A DNA stretch of 64,000 nucleotides from Citrus sinensis (GCF_022201045.2 NC_068564.1:25945001-26009000), one strand, 5' to 3'; shown: positions 35,839 to 48,790, numbered from the stretch's first letter. Notes: generated by a model not told the origin, from the sequence alone. Numbers and translations are program-made.

Positions 35839-35848
<10 letters not shown>
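35698..35848. repeat. Hairpin-forming palindromic element
   Basis: The left half ATTTTAAAGTGC ... GGCTTTAAAGGCTT is mirrored in the right half (rc ATTTTAAAGTGC ... GGTTTTAAAGGCTT), giving arms of about 70 bp with a short loop around CAGTTTT at about 35775. It resembles a small MITE. It is followed directly by the TA microsatellite. Confidence 0.65.

Positions 35849-35910
<62 letters not shown>
35844..35910. repeat. (TA)n microsatellite
   Basis: About 33 uninterrupted TA units followed by GTGTGTATGT. Likely length-variable. Two shorter AT runs are at 38440-38462 and 55886-55911. Confidence 0.95.
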
Positions 35911-35916
<6 letters not shown>

Positions 35917-36039
35917 ATGTATATATATGTATATCCAATGTGGGCGTTCTTATTTTTTTTTAGGCAAACACATTTTAAATCATTAGATCAAAATCATCAT
36001 AAGTCGAATAATAAATTAATTTTTGAATAAGAAAAAAGA

Positions 36040-36980
36040 AAGGACGAATTTAAATAATTAATTAATTGTCAAAGTGGGTGGTGGCAGAAGTATAATTCGG
36101 CTAATGGGTTGGTAGACTCCGTCTGTTGACGGAGAAACAACGGCGGAAATAACGGAGACCAACCACACCCACATTATCAAGAAAAACAAACCCACGCTCA
36201 TGCATGAAGCATGGGTGCGTGCTGGAGCATTTTGATTTTGGCAAGGAGAGCTAAGACAATGATGAAAATTCAATTTATTAATACTAAAAATTGAATTTAT
36301 TGTTTGTATACAGAGTAGGAAATATCTTTTATTGATACTTTATTTGCACAATTTTTCCTCCTAGCACATCAATATAATAAAATAATTTAACTGATTATTT
36401 TTTGTAATGGACTATGGTAATTCTGATTGAATAGTGCATTGTGTATGTATTACGTGTTGTAGGAGTTATGAATTTAGAGTACTGTAATGCATTTTATTTT
36501 CTATGTTAAAAAAGTAGATACTTGAATATTAAAAAAAATCATAAATTATTGAAAATTGTCATAAATTATCAACATGGATTATCAATCTAATCGAGAATTA
36601 TCAATTTTATATTTTTTTTGTGATTGCAAAATTTTCCTCTTATTCTTAAATCGCTATTTTTATTTATGATTAATTCAATTACATTACCATAGTGATTATT
36701 ATAATTTTGGTTGAGTAGTTTTCACTTTCATCCAACTCAAAAACTTAAAATTACACATTTAAAAAAATTTTGGACTTTATTTTTAAAAATGTCATTATAG
36801 GAATTTTTTAATTTTCACAGATTTTCTTTTCAGAATAACTTATTTAATATTTGTTTAAATAACTTTAAATCTTTAAAAATAATCCATAAATATACAAATA
36901 GAAAATTAGAATGATGGGCTAGCATGTGAGGTGTTGTGGCACACTTGTACGCGCGTGACATGAATGCTTAACAATTCCCT
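36040..36980 (+). repeat. Upstream flank of ubiquitin copy B, shared with copy A (11740-12683)
   Basis: Same landmark order as copy A (AACAACGGCGGAAATAACGG, CATGAAGCATGGGTGC, CAGAGTAGGAAAT). It has small indels only, plus a 40-bp stretch near 36475-36510 that A lacks but that C also has (ATTTGGAGTACTGCAAT-like), so A deleted it. Confidence 0.85.
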
Positions 36981-36984
36981 AATG

Positions 36985-37340
36985 GTGCGTTTAGCATACG
37001 GTATTATATTATACTGTATTATATTATTTTAATATTGGTGTATTGTATTATGCTCTTGTCACTGATGTAAGATTTAATATAATATATTATATTGTATTAA
37101 TATTTTTATATTATATTAATATATTTAAATTGTAATAATATTTTATATTTTTATTTATTTTAAATTAATATTATTTAAATTTATTTATACTAAAATATTC
37201 ATTATTAGTTATAATAAATTATAAATTTATTAATAAATGATAATGTAAAAATAAAATTTATATAATATTATATTAAATTAAAAAGTTATATTATTATTAT
37301 TATTATAAAACAAAAGCAAAAGCGAAAGGAAAAAAATATT

Positions 37341-37375
<35 letters not shown>

Positions 37376-37400
37376 AAAAAAAAAAAAGCAAAAGGACAAA
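36985..37400. mobile_element. MITE remnant in the flank of ubiquitin copy B
   Basis: Begins GGTGCGTTTAGCATACGG after TAAT, a decayed version of the Tourist-type end seen in copy A. The remaining AT-rich body matches 13480-13790. A trinucleotide ATT run (37338-37375) is expanded here. Confidence 0.5.
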
Positions 37401-37482
37401 AATAAAATAAAATAAAGCAAGCGGACAGATTTGCCAAACTAATGTCGGCGTGCGGGTCAGGAAGGGGATACCAAATATTAAA

Positions 37483-37553
37483 GACGTGGCATCATCGTAC
37501 TGGATGGAATTTGGGCAATCTCGTCATTTTACCTGTCAATCGCCACTACAAAA
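37483..37553 (+). promoter_or_regulatory. Ubiquitin copy B promoter remnant with mutated TATA box
   Basis: GACGTGGC (37483-37490) and the spacer match copies A and C, but the TATA position reads TACAAAA (37547-37553) instead of TATAAAA. With the ORF also deleted, the promoter probably has no gene function. Confidence 0.6.
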
Positions 37554-37608
37554 CGAGGATACGACTCCGCGCCATTTCTCACAGTAATCATCGCCTTCAA
37601 TTCCATAA

Positions 37609-37749
37609 GAGTAGTGCTTGGCACAGGTAAAGATGAGAGAAAAACATCAGAGAAGAGAGAAATGTGGTCCCTCTCTATCCACCCACCCATTAGTCTCTCG
37701 TTTCTTTTCTTCTTTTTCTCTTATCTTTTATCTGTGCTTAGCATTTTTC
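37609..37749. mobile_element. Short hAT-type MITE in the leader of ubiquitin copy B (141 bp)
   Basis: Inverted ends GAGTAGTGCTTGGCACAG and rc GAAAAATGCTAAGCACAG, flanked by TTCCATAA (37601-37608) and TTCGATAA (37750-37757). Same site and family as the insertion at 14148-14284; absent from copy C. Confidence 0.75.
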
Positions 37750-38226
37750 TTCGATAAAAGGCCTCCTTCTAATCTCTCTGTCTAGTTAATAATGATTATA
37801 ATTGCTCCCTTTAGCTTTTTTTGTTTTAAATTAATATTTATTTTACCGATTAATCTAGCTGCTACGATGCCGTGCTATGTCGATTAATTCGTAAACTGGA
37901 TTTTTTTAATTATTATGGTTTATCTTGACATGGTGATATGCTTGCTATTTATAAGCTTTTCATTAGCTGTAATTTTTTTTAGGCGATAGCTTATTTGTTG
38001 TTTGAGGTTATAATGATGGCGATTTAACACTCAAGTCAGCCTCGTTGATTCTATTTAGGATTTTGATTTGATGGTGTTATAGTGCTCTCCCGGAGATAGT
38101 TTTGAATTTTTTGGTGTTAATTATAGGCATATCTTGCAATTCTATAAGATTTGTGGAAAAAATTAATTTAAAATAAAAAAGAGAAAAGAAAAGGATATGC
38201 CCAAATCTTTACTTATGATTGATCGT
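37750..38226 (+). pseudogene. Ubiquitin copy B leader and partial leader intron; ORF deleted
   Basis: It follows copies A and C through leader exon 1 and the intron to ATGATTGATCGT (38213-38226). It then jumps to CACCATCGTTTTTGCTGAAC, which in copy A lies about 1.1 kb further on, downstream of the ubiquitin 3' UTR. The acceptor, ATG, all ubiquitin units and the 3' UTR are gone. The donor at 37786 reads TAG|TTAATAATG, the same G-to-T change as in copy A. Confidence 0.88.
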
Positions 38227-38545
38227 CACCATCGTTTTTGCTGAACTATGTACAATATTTGGATCAAGCAATGGTTAATTGATGGTATTAGTGGGTCAAC
38301 CAATTTCCCTTATTGTTGGTTTAAGTGCTGTCCTTTAATCTGAGGAAATTTTTGTCACTATTGACTTATAACCTAGTTTCGTAGCTAAAACTTAATATTC
38401 TTTTGTTTCCACTTACGAAAATTGAAGAAAAATGAATATTATATATATATATATATATATATGAAGCTAACTGCTGTCCTTTACCGCTTTTTATTAGTCT
38501 AATACACGGTCACAGCATCACCTAAGACTTTACTCAACACAGCAA

Positions 38546-38668
38546 ATGGGGATTCTTAAACTAATTACAGTCAAGCCATGGAGCTCTTGCTTGTTACTTG
38601 GTGTCTTGTTCATCTTTGCTTTCATGGCTTCTCTTTCTCATGCAGAAATTCAATTCCATGAGTTTGTT
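38546..38668 (+). pseudogene. Laccase first-exon relic (signal peptide)
   Basis: Laccases are secreted multicopper oxidases that polymerise monolignols and flavonoids in the cell wall. The frame starts MGILKLITVKPW, has a hydrophobic core (LLLGVLFIFAFMASLSHA) typical of a signal peptide, and continues EIQFHEFVV. That is the mature N-terminus of plant laccases, where the first exon normally ends. A GTACAT donor follows at 38669. No later laccase exon with the HWHG or HCHxxxH copper motifs is found in the window. The exon is clean and open, so it may be a recent partial duplication with about 250 bp of its upstream region. Confidence 0.7.
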
Positions 38669-39159
38669 GTACATACTAATTTAATTTCTCATTCTTTATT
38701 AATCATATCATTCTTGGACAGAGGATTTATACCTCTGACTTGATGAACACAGATTGAAGCCAAGCCAGTGAAGAATAATATGTTTATCAAAAAGAAAAAG
38801 AAAAAAAGAAGCACAACATTATTTTGATATCAATTGTTGCTTGAAGGCAAGGTCTAGCTCTGGTATGGAGTGGCTTTCACATGTAAGAAAAAACATGTTT
38901 GCCCTCCCAAAATACTCACAAGTAAGAAAAAAGCATCCATACTCCCTAACACTGGGATATCATGCATATGTGAAATAAGATTATCCTTCTAATTAGCAAT
39001 TCCTTCCTCCGATAAAAGAGCGAATGCTTCAGCTTCTCGGGTATTTGACATATGGGTTCCTAAAACTGTCCATTAAATCAACTTCAATAAACAGTTCAAG
39101 GCAAGACCTCACAAATGGGTACACATGATCACAACATAAGAATCTGAGCAGCCAAGAAC

Positions 39160-39302
39160 TCGACTTCGAAATCGGCCAGCAATGAGTTGGTTTGCTGAAA
39201 CCGAACGAGCCACTAATTTGCTGCCACCCGCTTACATGATTCGGTCTTGTCATTCAAGAAGTGAACAGCTTGCGCCACTTTGATTTGCAAGTTCATCTGC
39301 AT
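39160..39302 (-). pseudogene. Importin-13/transportin-3-like ARM-repeat gene fragment
   Basis: The minus strand from 39302 reads MQMNLQIKVAQAVHFLND, then SCKRVAAN, an in-frame TAG, WLVRFQQTN and LLADFEVEFLAAQIL. This resembles the N-terminal HEAT/ARM repeats of the plant importin-13-like nuclear transport receptor family. The normal stretch between FQQT and DFEVEF is shortened and the stop inside it kills the frame. Nothing recognisable follows toward 39000. The assignment is from memory of that N-terminus. Confidence 0.6.
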
Positions 39303-39529
39303 CAAATGAAGCCTAGATTGTAGAAAATTCGGTTGTGGATTTGAAGTAGGATGGTCGTTCAAGGAGATGCAGCTTCGGCTTCTCTTGGTGGTTGATTTTC
39401 AGTAGGATGATTGTTGGAGGAGATGCGGCTTCCGCTTCTCTTCGTCAATGTTGTGGGTTTCCTTATGCGAGGGATTTACTGTAATTGTAAAACGAGTGTG
39501 TTTGATCCATTTAAAAACTAAAAATAAAC

Positions 39530-42500
39530 AAAACCGATAAACTATGATTGCCGTACTTGAATGCTTTGGGCTGATTAATCTTGGTGAATAAATTTTGAAC
39601 CTCTACAAAGAATGTATAACTTACTAACAAGATCTTTAATTTTGCAATTTCAGCTGCATCTCGCCATGCAATGCAAGACTTACTCTCAGTATTGAGTCTG
39701 AGTTAACTAAGCAGATCAACAAGTATCAGATTTAGGAACTGGAATGTGCTATTCAGAGATAAATATCAGTCAAACCAATTACGATTGTAAGAAAAAGAAA
39801 TCAACGATACATCAATTAATTAACAAACATATAATAGAATGAAAAGATATCATCAAGTTATCAATTAATTTTCCTCACTATTATTGAATATTACTCTTCA
39901 AAAAAAAAAGTAATTTAAAAGTAAAAAAATAATGCGAGTTAGTCAATACTTGCACAAGTAATTATTGCATCTCCTCTCTTTACTAAAGTAATCCACTGCC
40001 CATAATGAGTTTTAGCTTGTATTATCAAATTTGCCCATTATTTGTTAAATTACTCTTAGTGGGCCGGTAGGAGAGAATTTGCAAGTTTGGGGGGTAAAAT
40101 TATTATTTTTAAATGTATTATTAACCTAAAAAAACCATCAATTTAATTAGTCGAAAAAAATAAAGAATATGATTATTTTTTAATGTGAGTTTTTTTTTAA
40201 TTTTTAAAAATTTTATATCACATGTTATTTAGAGATAATGTCTGGCTAAGTGACTTAAAAAACAAGATTTAACTATTATTATTATTTTTTACTTAATTAA
40301 CTATCAATAACTCAAGTGAATTTTATTAAAGAGAAAGAGAATTTTGGATTACGAGATAATTATGATCCGAAAAATATAGTGGTTTAGGATATTACGCCAT
40401 TTCACTACTCTTATTAATTCGTAAAGGTAAGCAGTGTTTGTTTGCGGCCACTTGGCAACTGATGACTGATGAGGCTACTTGTCTTTTAGAGAAATAGAAT
40501 GGCATATGGGTATAATTAAATAAGTAGTGTTTGTTTCTGGCCACTTGAACAACTGATGAGGCTCCTTCTTTCACCGTGGCCGCCGTCGGCAAAAAAGAGA
40601 ACAAAAACAAATTAAGTCCGTCGCCTATCTGGTGGCGATCTCATCACATCATTCATACAATATGCTAGCTAGCAATCTATACAGTGGACAACATTTTGCT
40701 AACCACTCAGTGCATCATGTACACGTGAACTAAAATCAACATGCCCCCAGCAGTTCAACATTGGTGGGAGCTGTCTAAAAAGACAATCCCACAGTCAGAA
40801 AAATCAAATGGACGGAGCAAGAAGACAATTTTTGGACTGAGTGGGGCACTACCTTAATGGCTCCGCCACCGCCCGAGGGTGCATTAGCTGCAGCTGCACC
40901 ATGCACCAAAATCGATACGGGCCCTTGGATAAATGGATAGAAATTGGACAGTTGTGACAACTGTCAGTCGACTTTAGGTTATTCTTAACCAACACCCATA
41001 GTTTTTGAAAAATGCCAGTCCACCCCTGCTCAAATGACAAATACTCAACATAAACTTCTTGATGATTGAATTAATTTGATGATAAAAAACAGATTAGCCC
41101 ATGTGTTTCTGATCTAGTTTATACGTGTTTTCTCTGGGTATTAATAATGAACAGGCAACACTTCAACATTCTCAAAAATGAAACAAAAATTTTAATGAAT
41201 ATTTTAGCGGCATTAGAGATATTAATATTTACAGTACTTTTTCTAATTTGGATGGATTTTTAAAACACTAGGGAGTTATGCTGATTTTTTTTTCTTCTTT
41301 TTATGAATTGTTAGCTTCTCATTGAATCATTAGCACTCATTCTGAGAGAAAGTTGCATTCAACTTATAATCGTTGTAAAGCCGGGCCTTTTGATATAAAT
41401 ACAAAATGTGCAGATTGCTCTAATCCTATTATTGTGTTTATCACATAAAACTATGAACTTCTAAAGAGATTATAATTAGATAAAAGCACTTAAGTTGTCT
41501 ACAATCTATTAAAACGTATCATGACATACATGACGAAGGATGTCATCTGAGATAATTGAAGCAAACAATTGTTAACCAGGTGTAGTTGTGTTATTACATT
41601 CAAATTATTTTCTTTTTCTTTCCCAAAGATTTAAGGAACATGAGTTTAATCTTCCAAATTTTTTAAAGTTTCGAATTTTCTTTTGGCTTCAAATGCCATG
41701 TACTATGGATGAAAGAGATACTATTGCTAAATGCCATTTTAAAACCTACTGTAAATATTAAAATCATAAAAGTGGGTATTTTCTAATTATCTTTATAAAA
41801 ACTAGATAATGTAGGATGATTGTTGTTACTAGTAAGATACTTTCCGAATGGCATAACTTGAATCACATATATCCTTTTTTTTTTTATGTATAACATGCTA
41901 TTTTGAAACTTGTGATGATGCGAACCAAATCTATAATCGCTTGCGCCATTCTTACCCTATTGTCCAGCCAAAAAATTCCACTTATTTTCTAGTCATTTTT
42001 CAGTTTTAATTTTTTTTTTCTGTTTGTTTTAGGATTTTTTTTTTCTAGATATCGAATTTGGACACCCTTCATTTTGCTTTTCTTACTTAGACTAGGAGAA
42101 TTTAATTATAAAATAATATTCTGAATTTTCCTATTTTGGTAAATTTGTGATATTTAGTATTATTATATAAGGGGTCTAAAACTCTAGTTTTGTTAATTCA
42201 AACTAAATTCAATAAAACATCATTATCAAAAAACTTATATTTTTTCTATCATTCAATTTTAAACGTTTCCGTTTTGTCATTAGATAAATATTTATTTTAC
42301 TTATATTAGAGAAAAAAAATATATATCTACTTTTAGTATTTTATCCAATTTTTTATCGTGAGAAAAGCATAGGAGTCCCCAACAAAGAATATGATCTCGT
42401 GCCCGCATGCCGTCGCCAACGTGAGCACATTAGTTTGGTCGAGTAAGACCCCATGACCAATGGGTCTTTGGTCCAATGGGAGAAGTCTTGCACTTACAAT

Positions 42501-43780
42501 GTTGAGTGCAAGGGTTCGAGTCTCCATAAGGGCATTATGGAGATTAGTTTCAGTTCTACCTCAATTATCAATTAATTGAGTGGAGACAGTCTTTCCCTTA
42601 CCAAATGTGAGTGGAGTAGACACCCCTCGAATATTAGAGAGAGTTTAAAGTATTTGGGCAAGTGCTTCAATGTGTTAATGTAAAGCGGTGGTCCCAGTTA
42701 TTTTTTATACGATTGTAAATATTATAATTGTAATATTGATATAATATCAGTAATAATTTATGTATACCATAATTTAAAAAAAAAAAAAAGTAAGACCCAA
42801 TTGAATGATAACAAATGTTGGAAGAGGAGAGAGGGGCCTACATGTGATAATACCGATTAATATATCACATCAATCATCATGCATAGTTGGCCACTCGTAG
42901 TCATGAGCTTTCTTGTTTTTAAAGAAACCTCGTTGGAGTTAGGGAAATATTATTTAAATAAAAAAAAGTCAATATAAGGTAGGGAAAATGTAATGAAGCC
43001 TATCCTTAAGAAAATACAAATGCATCAGTCATGACCTAGATTCATATTAGGTCAACTTCTTTACAACAATAATAATAATTGAAATTAAACCAAGTTTTCA
43101 ATTGAATTACCATCCGTGTGCTATTAGGTTTTTAATTCAATGGTAATCCACATCCTTGAATACATATCATAGTTTCAAGCTCTCATGAGTCATATTGTCT
43201 CAAATTTTAATAAAATTAAACATCTCTTTACATATTTGTACGATTAAATTTTAAAATTATTATTGTAGATTTTTGAAGTATACTATGAAATATATATATT
43301 AACATTCAATTGATTCCAGATTATAATGTATTTGTAGATTTTAATAGTTTCAAAAGAATAAAATTACCATAATATCATCCATAGAAAAGAACGACATAGA
43401 GTATAGGAGAAGAGTCAAATTGCTAGCATATAGAAAGACTAATCGTGGGCTAGACTAGTGTTGTAGGATAAAATTCCCCTCTGTCTAAGCTCTCCTAATT
43501 TTTTAGATATATTGTGCCAGCTATCTTTTATTGCTAGTGTATATTTAGTATTTTACCACCTTTATATTTACTATTTTACCACCTTTATTTTTTCAATTTA
43601 TTAACCACCAATAACGTGAATGAAAATTGCTCAAGAGATGATTAGATTAGGAGAGGATGCTGATTCTTCAATATTTTTTTCTTCTTTAATTAGAGTTTGA
43701 GACTTAATTTATAAATGTTTAAACTATTAATGTATTGAATAAATTAAAATTGTTAGGAGGCTAAAATGTTATTACTACTT
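39530..43780 (+). repeat. Long duplicated block, copy 1 (pairs with 49306-53750)
   Basis: Landmarks shared in order with 49306-53750: GCAATTTCAGCTGCATCTCG, GCAGTTCAACATTGGTGGG, GCATTAGCTGCAGCTGCACC, GCCCGCATGCCGTCGCCAAC, GAAAAGAACGACATAG, AATTGCTCA.GAGATGAT. It is non-coding; short frames in it (for example minus 40775-41040 and 42333-42527) are duplicated with it and have no family resemblance. It carries a SINE (42452-42789) that the other copy lacks, and lacks the hAT-type insertion found at 50194-50616. Confidence 0.92.
42452..42789 (+). mobile_element. tRNA-derived SINE with target duplication
   Basis: An A-box-like TTGGTCCAATGG (42468-42479) and a B box GGTTCGAGTCT (42513-42523), about 33 bases apart, form an internal RNA polymerase III promoter. 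A tRNA-unrelated body and a 14-A tail follow. GTAAGACCC flanks it (42443-42451 and 42790-42798). The sister block has no SINE body at this place. Confidence 0.85.
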
Positions 43781-44224
43781 TAATTTATAAATCATGAAAG
43801 AGTAATTTATAAATCACGCAATAAGCCACGTATTAATTTTTAATTGAGTTCACAGCCACGGATATGCAGCTAATACGTTAATGTAATAACAGCTAATATA
43901 TACATGAAGAAAGTGATAATCTAGTTGCTTCAATTATAAGCAAGAAATGAGAATTTGATTAATTAGATTATAAGCTTATAATTTAGTTGCTTTAATTTGA
44001 GTCCAACTTTCCCCTTTATCTTCGGTGGAATTTATTTTCCTTTTTTAATTTTTTGTTTGAGTTGTGTTTATATGCTCTTTAATCTATGGCTTGTTTTCTC
44101 TAATCATATAAAGTGGTCATGAGGTTTAACTTTTGTTATCTGCAGATCGATCACAGCAGTAATTTAATTAATATATTAATTAGCACATCCAAATTTTACG
44201 TGGAGGGTAGTTAAAATAGCTAAG
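43781..44224. other. Junction between long block copy 1 and ubiquitin unit C
   Basis: AT-rich sequence found only here, with a TTAGTTGCTT.AATT word repeated near 43923 and 43983. Nothing else recognised. Confidence 0.4.
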
Positions 44225-44353
44225 TGCCATCTCAAATAAAAATTGAATTTATTGTTAGTATATAGAGTAGGAAATATCCTTTATTGATACTTCGTTTGCA
44301 CAATTTTTTCTCCTATCACAATATAATAAAATAATTTAACTGATTATTTGTTG

Positions 44354-45166
44354 CAAGGCCGGCTTTAGAATATATGGGGCCTTAGGCAAAAATTTTTTGT
44401 GGGGCCTTTTTTATTTTGTAATTTTAATACTCGAAGAAATATAAAAGACTAAAAAATTCATTCAACTTTTAACTCTTGAATTTTAATAGTAATAAAAAAG
44501 ATCTTAAAAATTTTCAAAAACCAAACCTAAAAAAACACCAAGAAGATATCTTTTTTACTTCTATTAAAATTATAACAAAAATAAACAACAAATAAATAAA
44601 AACAATATTATTTTTAAATAGAATATTTAGCAAAAAGTTGAGATGATGAATTGATTATCAAATAATAGATATGCACTTCGTATTTTAAGAAACTAATTTT
44701 TTTCTTTTTTAAATGAATCAATGAATGTAATAATTCTCTTTGTAAAAAAAAAAAAAGAGAGCAAGAAATCTATTTATCTATTGAATTTTTATATTACAAG
44801 GTTTTAATGGAAATTAAAAGGAATATTAAAAGTTAAAAAATTTAATTTTTTTAGGAAACTTAAAAGGTAAAATTTTATTTTTTTTTGGAAAAACTAATAA
44901 TGAATGAATTAATGACTAAACAATTTTATTAATTATATCTCTTGAACATTAAGGTTACCAAATATTGATTTTCTATTAAAAAAAATTCTTAATTGTGGTA
45001 TAACTCTTAATTATAAAGATGTCTAATAGACTTTTCTACAATACATAATTAAAAAAATTATCTTTATTAATTAAAGAATTATTAAGAAATAAAAAAAAAT
45101 GAGACCTTAAAAAAATATAAGGATTTAGGCAATCGCCTTGTTCGCCTATAGTTAAAGCCACCCTTG
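44354..45166. mobile_element. Non-autonomous hAT-type element (813 bp)
   Basis: Ends CAAGGCCGGCTTTAGAATA and rc CAAGGGTGGCTTTAACTAT form the inverted repeat. An exact 8-bp duplication ATTTGTTG flanks it (44346-44353 and 45167-45174). Copies A and B have the uninterrupted site. Inside are GGGGCCTTAGGCAA-type subterminal words but no transposase. Confidence 0.92.
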
Positions 45167-45694
45167 ATTTGTTGTAATGGACTATGGTAATTTGATTGAG
45201 TAGTGTATTGTGTGTGGAGTGTGTGTTGTATGAGTTATGAATTTGGAGTACTGCAATCATTTTATTTTCTATGTTAAAAAAAAGAAGATACTGGAATATT
45301 AAAAAATTAATCACTTTTACCAACTAACTAACATAGCATAATATTATTGAAGTTAGTAGCTTGATTAAATATTTTGAACTCAATTTTTTTTTTTTGGTTT
45401 TATCAATAAATCTCCATGATACTTTATTGAAAATTGTCATAAATTATCAACATGGATTATCAACCTAATCGAGAGTTTTCAATTTTATATTTTTTTAGTG
45501 ATTGTAAAATTTCCCTCTTATTCCTAAAACACTATATTTATTTATGATTAATTCAATTACGCTAGTATAGTGATTCTTATAATTTTGGTTAACTTAAAAT
45601 TACAAATTGAAAAAAAAAATTAGATTTTATTATCAGAAATGCTGTTATAGGAATCTTTAAATTTTCGCAGAAGTTCTTTTCAGAAAAAATTATT

Positions 45695-46139
45695 GGGTTA
45701 ATTTTGTCCTGCCCCCAACTGTTTCAACATTTTTCGCCACACACCCATATGTTTCGAAAATACTCACTCCACACCCAATTCCGTTAATTTGATCGTTATG
45801 TTTAACGGAGCTATTTAAAATTTAAATAAATGTCCAAAATACCCCTTATCTTGAATTAGAGAAAAATAACATGAGATAAAATATTAATTTAATAATTAAT
45901 GTTTACATTAAAAAAATTTATTTAAAGGTAATTAATAATAATTTCATCAATTAAATTATCAAATAAATTTAATTTATCATCATCAAATAATATTTAGGAT
46001 ATGAATTTTCAAATTTACCCTTTGACCGTTAGAATAAACGGTCAAATTAACGGAATTGGGTGTGGAGTGAATATTTTCGAAACATATGGGTGTGTGGTGA
46101 AAAATGTTGAAACAGTTGGGTGCAGGACAAAATTATCCC
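45695..46139. mobile_element. Mutator-type MITE with long inverted repeats (445 bp)
   Basis: Both ends read inward GGGTTAATTTTGTCCTGC (left) and GGGATAATTTTGTCCTGC (right, rc). The arms stay alike for about 105 bp (through CCACACACCCATATGTTTCG and CCCAATTCCGTTAATTTGA). An exact 9-bp duplication AAAATTATT flanks it (45686-45694, 46140-46148), the Mutator signature. Absent from copies A and B. Confidence 0.93.
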
Positions 46140-46380
46140 AAAATTATTTAACATTTTTTTAAGATAACTTTAAATCGTTAAAAATAATCCACAAGTATAC
46201 AAATAGAAAATTAGAATGATGAGCTACCGTGTGAGGAGTGGCACACTCGTATCAAAGCGCGTGACTTGAATGCTAAACAATATCCTAAAATCTGAAAGAT
46301 ATCCGCCTCTTCCGATCAGCCAACGGATTTGCGAAACTACTATTGGCGTGCGGGCCAGGAAAGGGACACCGAATATTAAA

Positions 46381-46452
46381 GACGTGGCATCAATGTGCTG
46401 GATGGAATTTGGGCAATCTCGTCATTTTAATTGTCAATCACGACTATAAAAA
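46381..46452 (+). promoter_or_regulatory. Polyubiquitin core promoter: GACGTGGC and TATA box
   Basis: GACGTGGC at 46381-46388 and TATAAAAA at 46445-46452, with TTGGGCAATCTCGTCATTTT between. This block is the best-conserved non-coding part of all three ubiquitin copies. Transcription should start about 30 bp after the TATA box, near 46480, in the CT-rich CACCGTTTCTCAGATT region. Confidence 0.75.
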
Positions 46453-46543
46453 TGGAGGACCTCGAGCCTCGGATCCTCACCGTTTCTCAGATTATCTTCA
46501 CCTTTAATTCGATAAAAGGCCTCCTTCTGTTCTCTCTGTCAAG

Positions 46544-48571
<2,028 letters not shown>

Positions 48572-48790
48572 GTTTGGTCATCTGGGTGTGTGTGTGTCTT
48601 ATTTGCTTCGGTTTGTCTTGGTTAATGTTTGCTGGCTATTGGTGAAATAGCTTAAATAACTATTTGAAGTTTATTTTGGTTTGTGGTAGTTGAACTCTGT
48701 TTCTAAGATATTGATATGGTCCCACTAACGTCCCATTATAATATCTAAGAATCTTTTTCTTGAATAAATACATGTTTAATGTGCAGTACT
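48572..48790 (+). terminator. Polyubiquitin 3' UTR and poly(A) signal
   Basis: After TGA the sequence has a TG-rich GGGTGTGTGTGTGTC stretch, then TCTTGAATAAATACATG with AATAAA at 48763-48768, followed by T-rich sequence. The same signal stands in copy A. Confidence 0.7.

Larger units (their letters stand above)
44225..46300 (+). repeat. Upstream flank of ubiquitin copy C, shared with A and B, interrupted by insertions
   Basis: Pieces 44225-44353, 45175-45311, 45426-45694 and 46149-46300 match the A and B flanks in order. The gaps are two DNA elements (44354-45166 and 45695-46139) and about 115 bp near 45312-45425 with no counterpart in A or B and no recognised ends. Confidence 0.8.

Noticed and set aside
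40775..41040. Short minus frames repeated at 50980-51261
   Set aside because: Conservation is explained by the block duplication; the two copies do not keep one common frame and match no family.
42333..42527. Minus frame with DQTNVLTLATACGHEIIFF, also near 52622-52785
   Set aside because: Shared only because the block is duplicated; partly made of SINE sequence in copy 1 and of a T-run in copy 2.
42452..42530. A genuine tRNA gene
   Set aside because: A and B boxes are present, but there is no acceptor-stem pairing or proper anticodon arm, and a body with A-tail and target duplications follows: it is a SINE.
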